Below are positions 1 to 6,106 of a stretch of 12,572 nucleotides of DNA, one piece after another. Origin of the DNA: Tissierella_B sp964485455. Lineage in GTDB: Bacteria; Bacillota; Clostridia; Tissierellales; Tissierellaceae. A program made the position numbers and the translations under genes. The first letter of the stretch is position 1. Every line of letters starts with the position of its first letter. Below the pieces are notes generated by a model. That model was not told the origin of the DNA, ran no database searches, and saw only the letters and a program-made list of their open reading frames with translations. The stretch covers positions 1-12,572 of the forward strand of contig CAZAJU010000061.1 in the NCBI GenBank assembly GCA_964485455.1, in the 5' to 3' direction.

Positions 1-48
1 CGCGCTAGTTTTGAAGACTAGAGAGCCCACCAGAACTCATCTACCCCC
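1..48 (-). tRNA. selC: tRNA-Sec (UCA anticodon), 5' part only, cut by window edge
   Basis: On the minus strand, bases 48 to 1 read as the 5' half of a selenocysteine tRNA. In order they give an 8-base acceptor strand (GGGGGTAG, 48-41), AT, and a 6-base-pair D stem (GAGTTC with GGGCTC) closed by a short TGGT loop. After one T comes an anticodon stem CTAGT/ACTAG with loop CTTCAAA, so the anticodon is UCA. The 8-base acceptor and the long 6-bp D stem with a 4-base loop are hallmarks of bacterial tRNA-Sec and unlike ordinary elongator tRNAs. The long variable arm, T arm and 3' end lie beyond position 1, so the acceptor pairing cannot be checked. Its position just after selD-selA-selB supports the call. 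Confidence 0.93.
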
Positions 49-74
49 AGATTGCTAATTTATACAACTATATT

Positions 75-102
75 AGTATACCATAAGTAAAATCTATGTC
101 AA
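75..102 (-). promoter_or_regulatory. Promoter of the tRNA-Sec gene
   Basis: Reading the minus strand, a perfect -35 box TTGACA (102-97) is followed after 16 bases by TATACT (80-75). A TG one base upstream of that box makes it an extended -10. Initiation would fall near 68, about 20 bases before the mature tRNA 5' end at 48, which fits a short leader removed by RNase P. This gives selC transcription independent of the upstream sel operon. A second TTGACA lies 30 bases upstream (132-127) but has no good -10 partner. Confidence 0.75.
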
Positions 103-176
103 GTTATTCTGAATAATATCTTTTAATGTCAAAATATAAGATTCCTGAGCTAAGCTTAGTATGACCTACTTAACCC

Positions 177-869
177 TTACTTATTCCCTTTAAAATAATA
201 GCCTACTCCCCATTTAGTGAGAACATACTGAGCATCTCGAGCGTCTTTTTCTATTTTCTCCCTTATTCTTCTTATATGAACATCTACGGTTCTCAGATCT
301 CCATAGTATGCATATCCCCATACCTTTTCTAGGAGCTCCTCCCTGCTGTAGATTTGTCCTGGATTGGAAGCCAATACATATAATAGATCAAATTCCTTTC
401 CTGTCAAGTTGATATTCTTATCTTGGCTAGTGACCTTTCTTCCTAAAGGATTTATGGTAAAATGCTCTGTCTCTATAATATGCCTTCCGTTTTCTCCATT
501 CTTGTTGTTAATCCTTCTTAAGACTGCCTTCATCCTAGCCTTTAACTCAAGGATATTAAAGGGCTTGACCATATAGTCATCAGCCCCATATTCCAAGGCA
601 AGGATTTTCTTAATATCCTCATCAATATTTGTAAGAAATATAATGGGTACGGAGGAGATGCTCCTAATATTTTGGCATAAAGTAAGGCCATTAGTTTCAG
701 GAAGCTCTAGTTCCATCAATACCATTTCATAAACCTTTTTATATATTTTATCCATAACATCCTTAAGGCTATCAGATATATCTATGGTGTAATCATCCTG
801 TTCTAGGCTATATTTAAGTCCTTTAACAAAGGATTTATCTGTATCTATAATTAATATTTTACCACTCAC
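177..869 (-). CDS. OmpR/PhoB-family response regulator with atypical receiver (Asp53 to Glu)
   Basis: This 230-residue protein has a receiver domain (about 4-118) and a C-terminal winged-helix DNA-binding domain (about 130-228, with LTGKEFDLL, the RTVDVHIRRIR recognition region and a WGVGYYF end), so it should be a cytoplasmic transcription factor. Receiver residues D9, T80 and K102 (VKPF) are present. The position of the phosphorylated aspartate carries E53 (in LMELELPETNG; the codon is GAA), and the second acidic metal-site residue is T10. Known families with such changes often act without phosphorylation, so a constitutively active or ligand-controlled regulator is inferred. The start is GTG at 869 with GGGGGAG 5 bases upstream, 15 bases after the selB stop. 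No histidine kinase gene is next to it. Its targets cannot be read from sequence; the neighbouring sel genes are one possibility. Confidence 0.9.
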   Translation of the reverse strand: MSGKILIIDTDKSFVKGLKYSLEQDDYTIDISDSLKDVMDKIYKKVYEMVLMELELPETNGLTLCQNIRSISSVPIIFLTNIDEDIKKILALEYGADDYMVKPFNILELKARMKAVLRRINNKNGENGRHIIETEHFTINPLGRKVTSQDKNINLTGKEFDLLYVLASNPGQIYSREELLEKVWGYAYYGDLRTVDVHIRRIREKIEKDARDAQYVLTKWGVGYYFKGNK

Positions 870-884
870 AAAAATCTCCCCCTA

Positions 885-2774
885 TTAGATTAGGGTTCTC
901 TTTTCCCCATCCCTCTTGGTAATCTTCAATCCATCGAAGTACTCTAATAGCCCTAAACCTACTTTTCTATTGGTTTGGAGCAAATCTCTATATTCCCCTA
1001 TGGTTATTGAACCATTTGCTTGTATATGTTTCTTAAGGCTATCTAAAGCCTTGTCATAGCTTGATTTAGATAAAAATACCTCTTCATTGATTTTTACTAT
1101 TTCTCCACTCCCTATTAAGGCAGATAGAACCTCATCTACCATATCCACATCAGCTGATATCTCTTCCTTCTTTGGCGGTAAATATTCGCTCTCCTTTAAT
1201 TTAGTAAGCAATATATCCCTTACCTTCTCTTGACCTGGTGTATAAGATGGTGAGAAATCTTTAAGGCTTAACATATCTCCACTTTGATTTATTTCTCCAC
1301 TTTCTATAAAGCTTTGGATAATCATATCGGCAATTCTTGGCTTGGCCTTACTTAGGACCTTGCTTCTGATTTCCTCCTTTGATATACCAGTCCTTAGAGG
1401 AAATCTCTTGTGATATGCTGCAGCTTCTTCATTAATCCTCTTGAGGAATTTTTCATATTGGCTCTTGTGTATTGGATAGGATTCCTTTGTTGCATTGAAT
1501 AAAAGGACCTTCCCTTCTCCAACTAAAATCTCAATATCCTTGTTGATATTCTCTTCCAGCATGGAGGTCTTTACGGATATTTCCTTTACAGATGACAGTT
1601 CATTAGACAATATAATATTTTCTAATATTTCCGTGGTACTGCCGGTTTCCTTTACCTCCAACTCCTCTATGGCCTTTTCATCGAATCTCTTCTTCTTTGA
1701 GGCATTTGGCTCCAATATTGTCCCTCCACCTATAGTAAACATAGGTGAATAGTATCTTAAAATAAATCTATCTCCACGTTTTGCTACTATATTCTCTTCT
1801 AGTCTCAATTGAGCAAAGGCCTCTTCTCCTGGTAAAAGCTCATCTCGATCTAAAAGCACTACCCTACATAGTACCTCTTCAGTTCCTATATATAGGTGTA
1901 GACGGGTTCTGTTGTTTATGGACTTATCAATGGATTTAAGAAGCTTAATCTTTACATCCATTAGACTTGTATCCATCATGGAATTTACAGGAGCGACCAC
2001 TGAGCCTCTGTGAATATCCTCTTTCTTAACCCCTGCTAGGTTTATGGCTACCCTTTGGCCTCCAAAGGCTTCAGGTGCATCCTCATCATGAACCTGCAAG
2101 GTCCTAATCCTTGCCTTTTGGTCTCCTGGATAGATTTGAACCTCGTCTCCTGTCTTAAGCTTTCCTGCCAGAAGGGTTCCCGTAACTACTGTACCAAAGC
2201 CAGATATGCTAAATACCCTGTCTACTGGAAGTCTAGGCATGTCGTTTTCGTTCTTTTCTTCAAGGTCCTCAGAAAAAGTTTCTACCATTTTAATCAAATC
2301 ATCAATACCAGTTTTCTTAGTGGAAGATACCTTGATTATTGGGCTATTTTCAATAAAAGTGCCCTTGACAGCAGTCCTTACATCCTCTTCTACCATCTCT
2401 GCCCATTCTTCATCTACTAAATCCGTCTTGGTTAATACTATGATTCCCTTCTTGATTCCTAATATATCTAAGATTGCAAGGTGCTCTATAGTCTGAGGCA
2501 TGATGCCCTCATCTGCAGCCACTACTAAAAGCACTATATCGATTCCTATTACACCTGCAAGCATGTTCTTAATAAACTTCTCGTGTCCTGGAACGTCGAT
2601 GATTCCAGCCCTTTGTCCAGAGGGTAAGTCAAAATAGGTAAATCCCAACTCTATGGAGATTCCCCTCTTTTGCTCTTCTGCAAGCCTATCCGTATTTCTT
2701 CCCGTTAAAGCCCTTATTAAGGTAGTTTTACCATGGTCTATATGACCTGCTGTCCCTATGATAATATGCTTCAT
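885..2774 (-). CDS. selB: Selenocysteine-specific translation elongation factor SelB
   Basis: SelB is an EF-Tu-like GTPase that brings Sec-tRNA-Sec to a ribosome paused at UGA while its C-terminus grips the SECIS hairpin in the mRNA. The 629 residues are normal for the family. Visible GTPase motifs are the P-loop G10-HIDHGKT-17, the switch region KRGISIELGF (36-45), DVPGHE (60-65) and TKTD (115-118). Beta-barrel domains II and III follow (about 170-365). The remaining 260 or so residues are rich in helices and match the tandem winged-helix domains that bind SECIS RNA. The ATG lies only 2 bases past the selA stop, with GGGAG about 13 bases upstream inside selA, so coupled translation is likely. 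The gene is intact. Confidence 0.97.
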   Translation of the reverse strand: MKHIIIGTAGHIDHGKTTLIRALTGRNTDRLAEEQKRGISIELGFTYFDLPSGQRAGIIDVPGHEKFIKNMLAGVIGIDIVLLVVAADEGIMPQTIEHLAILDILGIKKGIIVLTKTDLVDEEWAEMVEEDVRTAVKGTFIENSPIIKVSSTKKTGIDDLIKMVETFSEDLEEKNENDMPRLPVDRVFSISGFGTVVTGTLLAGKLKTGDEVQIYPGDQKARIRTLQVHDEDAPEAFGGQRVAINLAGVKKEDIHRGSVVAPVNSMMDTSLMDVKIKLLKSIDKSINNRTRLHLYIGTEEVLCRVVLLDRDELLPGEEAFAQLRLEENIVAKRGDRFILRYYSPMFTIGGGTILEPNASKKKRFDEKAIEELEVKETGSTTEILENIILSNELSSVKEISVKTSMLEENINKDIEILVGEGKVLLFNATKESYPIHKSQYEKFLKRINEEAAAYHKRFPLRTGISKEEIRSKVLSKAKPRIADMIIQSFIESGEINQSGDMLSLKDFSPSYTPGQEKVRDILLTKLKESEYLPPKKEEISADVDMVDEVLSALIGSGEIVKINEEVFLSKSSYDKALDSLKKHIQANGSITIGEYRDLLQTNRKVGLGLLEYFDGLKITKRDGEKRTLI

Positions 2775-2776
2775 TA

Positions 2777-4189
2777 CTACAGTTCAACTCCCAATGCATA
2801 TTTTATTGCATCTACTACTAATTCTATTTCTTTATCATCAATGGTTCGTACATCTAAGTATACCCTATCCTTATTGATTCTTGCAATAAGTGGTATATGG
2901 TTTGTTCTTAGATTTTCTTCAAAGCTATTGATGCTTATGGTTTTTATATCTAAAACTACACAACGTGTCGGTATTCTTTCCGTTGGTAGAGAGCCTCCTC
3001 CTACTTCTGAGTAGCTATCCTCTATATTTGCTTCTATATATTTTGTGGATATATTGTCTTCTATGGATTTCTTTAAGCTTTCAGCCTTTCTGTTTAAGAC
3101 ATCCAATGGAATTGTAAGCATCCTTAAGGTAGGTATATCCTCCATAGCTTTTTCTTCATCCAGGTAGTACTTTAAGGTACCCTCTAAGGCTGCTATAGTA
3201 AATTTATCCACTCTAAATGCACGGGTTAGAGGGTTTTTCTTACATGCATCTATAAATTTCTTCTTACCTACGATAATTCCTGCCTGAGGTCCTCCTAGAA
3301 GCTTATCTCCACTAAAGGTTACTACATCTACTCCCCTTCTTAAGGAGTCTTGTACAGTATTTTCATATTCTAGGCCGTACTTGGATAAGTCCACCAATAC
3401 TCCGCTACCTAAGTCTTCAATTATAGGGATATTGTACTTCTCCTTTAAAACAGAAAGCTCTTCTGAATCCACAGCAGATGTAAAACCAACTACTCTATAG
3501 TTGGATGTATGAACCTTAAGTAGGGCTGCTGTATTTTCTGTTATGGCATTTTCATAGTCCCATAGGTGGGTTTTATTTGTAGTACCCACTTCTACTAGAT
3601 GGGCACCACTTTGACTCATTACGTCAGGAATTCTAAAGGATCCTCCTATTTCAATAAGCTCTCCTCTAGATACTATGACCTCTTTATTCTTGGCCATGGT
3701 GCTAAGAACAAGCATAACTGCAGCGGCATTGTTGTTTACAACCATTGCTGCCTCTCCGCCTACAACTTGTTTTATAATCTCCTCTAGATGGCTGTATCTT
3801 GAGCCTCTCACTCCATTATCTAAATCGAACTCAAGGTTGGAATAATGAGATGCTACTTCTAAGACATTTTCCATTACCTGTTGGTTGATTAAAGACCTTC
3901 CTAAATTGGTATGAAGCACTACACCTGTGGCATTTATACATCTTTTTAACTTATATGAATCCTTATTTTTGGCTTTGATTTCTATGGAGTGAGAAAGCTT
4001 ATCTATTATGCTTTGGATTTCTTCCTCCGATATGCCCTTCTTTATTCTTTCCCTTAGGTTATCTATCTCTTCTCTAATAGTATCTACTACGGTTTTTCTT
4101 GGAATGATATTCATCAATTCCTTTATTCTATCCTTCTCCAATAACTCATCTATTTTAGGTATCAGAGTAAATAAGTTTCTATTTCCCAA
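2777..4189 (-). CDS. selA: L-seryl-tRNA(Sec) selenium transferase SelA
   Basis: SelA is a pyridoxal-phosphate enzyme that converts Ser-tRNA-Sec to Sec-tRNA-Sec using selenophosphate made by SelD. The 470 residues match the usual bacterial length. The N-terminal tRNA-binding region (about 1-75) precedes a fold-type I aminotransferase core that starts near INATGVVLHTNLGRS (85-99). The PLP-binding lysine is K296 in SGDKLLGGPQAG, and ARSLP-like small-domain motifs include GGGSLPTERIP. The start is TTG at 4189, chosen because AGGGTGA sits just upstream (4194-4200) and the encoded MGNRNLFTLIP aligns with the typical SelA N-terminus. It lies 14 bases after selD and 2 bases before selB, so it is an internal operon gene. 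Confidence 0.97.
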   Translation of the reverse strand: MGNRNLFTLIPKIDELLEKDRIKELMNIIPRKTVVDTIREEIDNLRERIKKGISEEEIQSIIDKLSHSIEIKAKNKDSYKLKRCINATGVVLHTNLGRSLINQQVMENVLEVASHYSNLEFDLDNGVRGSRYSHLEEIIKQVVGGEAAMVVNNNAAAVMLVLSTMAKNKEVIVSRGELIEIGGSFRIPDVMSQSGAHLVEVGTTNKTHLWDYENAITENTAALLKVHTSNYRVVGFTSAVDSEELSVLKEKYNIPIIEDLGSGVLVDLSKYGLEYENTVQDSLRRGVDVVTFSGDKLLGGPQAGIIVGKKKFIDACKKNPLTRAFRVDKFTIAALEGTLKYYLDEEKAMEDIPTLRMLTIPLDVLNRKAESLKKSIEDNISTKYIEANIEDSYSEVGGGSLPTERIPTRCVVLDIKTISINSFEENLRTNHIPLIARINKDRVYLDVRTIDDKEIELVVDAIKYALGVEL

Positions 4190-4203
4190 AAAATCACCCT
4201 TTT

Positions 4204-5244
4204 CTATTCTACTTCTATAAAGTATTCTCCCTTGTCAATTACTTCTCCAATTATAGCATATTCAACGGGATTATTCTCTAATTCATTCATCAATATTTCT
4301 ACATTTTCTTTCTTTATGGAGATTAAAAGTCCACCTGATGTTTGTGGATCATATAGTAAGTCCTCCATATATTGAGGTAGCTCAGTCTTAAATAGCACTT
4401 TATGTGCAATATGCTTTTTATTGGCATAAGTACCTGCAGGAACTAGTCCCATATTGGCATATTCTATTGCTCCTTCTATTACAGGTATACTTGAAGCTTT
4501 AAGCTTTATGGTTACACCACTTCCCTCAGCCATTTCAAGGACATGACCTAGCAGTCCAAATCCTGTAATATCCGTAAGGCTATTTACTCCTCCTGCTTTA
4601 TCTATTGCCATTTTTCCAAATTTATTTAGGGTAGTCATAACCTTTACTGCTCTTTCATAAACCTCTTTACTTGCAAAGTCAGCCTTTATGGCAGTATTAA
4701 TTACACCAAGACCAATAGGCTTAGTAAGTACCAATATGTCTCCAGGCTTTGCAGATGCATTGGCTAAGACCTTGTCAGGATGAACAAATCCTGTAACCGA
4801 AAGACCGTATTTCGGCTCATCATCGGATACGGAGTGGCCACCGATTAGTATGGCTCCTGCCTCCTTCACCTTGTCAGCCCCTCCTCTTAGAATCTCTCCA
4901 AGAACAGCTGGTTCTAAACAGTCAGGAAAGCAAACTATATTCATTGCAAGACTTGGCTCTCCTCCCATGGCATATACATCGCTTAGGGAGTTGGTAGCAG
5001 CAATTTGTCCAAATGTATATGGATCGTCTACTACAGGGGTAAAAAAGTCCAGAGTCTCGATTATTGCAGTATCGTCATTTATCTTATATACTGCTGCATC
5101 ATCTGAGGTTTCTAAACCTACTATCAATCTATCATCATGAAACTTTGGTAAGTTGCCCAAAACTTGTGCAAGGGTCTCCGGCCCTATTTTAGCCGCTCAC
5201 CCGGATGTTTTAGTTAGCTGGGTCAATCTTTTCTTTTCAGCCAT
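4204..5244 (-). CDS. selD: Selenide, water dikinase SelD, a selenoprotein with Sec16 encoded by in-frame TGA
   Basis: SelD makes selenophosphate from selenide and ATP, the selenium donor for SelA. The reading frame interrupted by TGA at 5199-5197 continues upstream without other stops to an ATG at 5244, which has GGAGGT 6 bases ahead. The N-terminus then reads MAEKKRLTQLTKTSG-U-AAKIGPETLAQ. U16 falls exactly at the catalytic Cys/Sec position of the family (Cys17 in E. coli), followed three residues on by the conserved catalytic lysine K19. The total is 346 residues, the usual size. Downstream conserved parts are the glycine- and aspartate-rich ATP-site regions (LETSDDAAVY, LTDITGFGLLGH, YDPQTSGGLL). 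A naive call would start at TTG 5160 and lose 28 residues including the active site. The stop lies 14 bases before selA. Confidence 0.96.
5157..5199 (-). promoter_or_regulatory. UGA selenocysteine codon and probable bacterial SECIS hairpin
   Basis: The recoded TGA is 5199-5197. Eleven bases later AGGG (5185-5182) pairs with CCCT (5174-5171) around a 7-base loop CCGGAGA containing the GGAG typical of apical SECIS loops. An outer stem, CTAAAA (5192-5187) with TTTTGG (5162-5157), can extend the structure across an asymmetric internal loop. Size and distance from the UGA fit a SelB-binding bacterial SECIS element. The fold was worked out by eye and the outer stem contains a U-G pair and is less certain than the recoding itself. 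Confidence 0.7.
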
Positions 5245-5257
5245 ATTATTACCTCCA

Positions 5258-5860
5258 TTATTTTACTCTTATTTGTTCTTTAAGCGATTCGAAAATCTTA
5301 TCTCCTATTCCTGATACATTTTTTAAATCATCTATGGTTTTGAAAGGACTTGTTGATCTATAATCTATTATCCTTTGGGCTATTACTTGCCCAATGCCCG
5401 GAAGACTTTCCAGCTCTTCCTTTGATGCTGAGTTAATATTAATTTTAAGGCTAGCTGCTTTAGAGCTTGATGAGTCCTCTGGTATTGGCTCTTCTGATTC
5501 ACCAATCCTTGGAATATATATCTTCTCCTCATCTTCCACCTTTTTAGCCAAATTAATTCTATCTAAATCTGCATTTTTAGTCAATCCACCTGCCAATTCG
5601 ACAGCATCTATGACCCTATCTCCTCGAACCAGTTCTATCAGCCCAGGACTATATACTTGCCCACTTATATGGACCATGATTAGGGGATCTTCTTTTGTTT
5701 CCAATTCTTCTATTGTGTCTTGAGGCGTATCAACTAAAGTTAATTGAGGTTCGTTTGGTGCTAAAAAATCTTTGACTACAAATTTATACCCCAAAGATAG
5801 TACAACTACCAAAACAATTAATAGTATAACTATTTGTTCGTTTTTTGTAAAGGAACTCAT
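5258..5860 (-). CDS. comEA: ComEA-family helix-hairpin-helix DNA-binding membrane protein
   Basis: The 200-residue protein has an N-terminal membrane anchor (about 9-27, very hydrophobic after a charged start). A variable acidic linker leads to an SLBB/ligand-binding domain (about 60-118, with VHISGQVYSPG and DAVELAGG), then a serine-rich spacer. It ends in a C-terminal helix-hairpin-helix pair (138-200, with ININSASKEEL, LPGIGQVIA and VSGIGDKIF). This is the ComEA arrangement: a surface receptor that binds double-stranded DNA during uptake. ATG 5860 is preceded by GGAGG at 8 bases. It is the first gene of the sel operon, 13 bases before selD. comEB and comEC, its usual partners, are not next to it, so a role in transformation is inferred from family only. 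In B. subtilis comEA also lies near the yqeK-rsfS cluster. Confidence 0.9.
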   Translation of the reverse strand: MSSFTKNEQIVILLIVLVVVLSLGYKFVVKDFLAPNEPQLTLVDTPQDTIEELETKEDPLIMVHISGQVYSPGLIELVRGDRVIDAVELAGGLTKNADLDRINLAKKVEDEEKIYIPRIGESEEPIPEDSSSSKAASLKININSASKEELESLPGIGQVIAQRIIDYRSTSPFKTIDDLKNVSGIGDKIFESLKEQIRVK

Positions 5861-5973
5861 CTTCTCAACCTCCGTAATATTAACTTCATAACTTAGTATC
5901 TAATACTTTAAGAAATGAAGTTTCTCACAACAATATTTAGGTATCAGAAACTTAAGGAACTTAAATACCTAAT
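5861..5973 (-). promoter_or_regulatory. Structured 5' leader of the comEA-sel operon with possible pseudoknot
   Basis: From the predicted transcription start near 5973 the RNA begins with UUAGGUAU (5972-5965), which pairs perfectly with AUACCUAA (5944-5937). Inside, UUAAG (5964-5960) pairs with CUUAA (5956-5952) around a UUC loop, leaving a 7-base bulge GUUUCUG (5951-5945). That bulge is complementary to AGAAAC (5925-5920) further downstream, and the match widens to 8 bp (5953-5946 with 5925-5918) if two inner-stem bases open. The outcome is either a hairpin plus pseudoknot or two mutually exclusive hairpins, some 60 bases before the ribosome binding site. I do not recognise a known riboswitch family. 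Pairings were found by eye. Confidence 0.55.
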
Positions 5974-5979
5974 AACTTT

Positions 5980-6010
5980 ATTATACTAATAAAATAGAAA
6001 GATTTGTTAA
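5980..6010 (-). promoter_or_regulatory. Promoter of the comEA-sel operon
   Basis: On the minus strand a perfect TATAAT (5985-5980) is preceded by TTAACA (6010-6005) with a 19-base spacer, a little long for a housekeeping sigma-A promoter. No better -35 is placed at 17 bases. Initiation near 5973 would start the transcript precisely at the 5' arm of the structured leader. Confidence 0.55.
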
Positions 6011-6044
6011 TTTTAATCTATTTTTGCAAAACAAATATTTTATA

Positions 6045-6073
6045 TTAAAATACTTCTTCTTTCATGATATAAT
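6045..6073 (+). promoter_or_regulatory. Promoter of dacF
   Basis: TATAAT at 6068-6073 has TTAAAA (6045-6050) 17 bases upstream. The -10 is perfect and the spacing ideal for sigma-A; the -35 matches only partly. The expected start, about 6080, falls inside the inverted repeat that follows. No sigma-F or sigma-G type motif, as used by B. subtilis dacF, was recognised. Confidence 0.6.
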
Positions 6074-6094
6074 CTATGTATTAAAAATACATAG
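6074..6094 (+). repeat. Perfect 9-bp inverted repeat at the dacF transcription start
   Basis: CTATGTATT (6074-6082) and AATACATAG (6086-6094) are exact inverted copies around AAA. The element begins right after the -10 box and ends at the ribosome binding site (AGGCGGTGA, 6093-6101). It could be a repressor operator covering the start point, or an mRNA hairpin that hides the ribosome binding site. Sequence alone does not decide between the two. Confidence 0.7.
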
Positions 6095-6106
6095 GCGGTG
6101 ATTCTT

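Noticed and set aside
150..159. Palindrome CTAAGCTTAG just after the response regulator gene, possible terminator
   Set aside because: It has no loop, flanking bases do not extend the stem, and no T run follows on the transcribed strand.
2055..2496. Two overlapping plus-strand open frames within selB
   Set aside because: Both lie antisense to the conserved SelB GTPase and beta-barrel coding sequence, with no ribosome sites; they are shadow frames.
5191..5244. TGA in the selD upstream region read as a real stop, making selD a shorter gene starting at TTG 5160
   Set aside because: The upstream part encodes the conserved SelD N-terminus in frame with a perfect ribosome site, while TTG 5160 has no ribosome site and would remove the active site.
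6001..6060. AT-rich stretch between the divergent promoters as a replication origin or UP-element array
   Set aside because: No DnaA boxes or phased tracts were recognised; plain AT-richness is common in intergenic DNA of such genomes.
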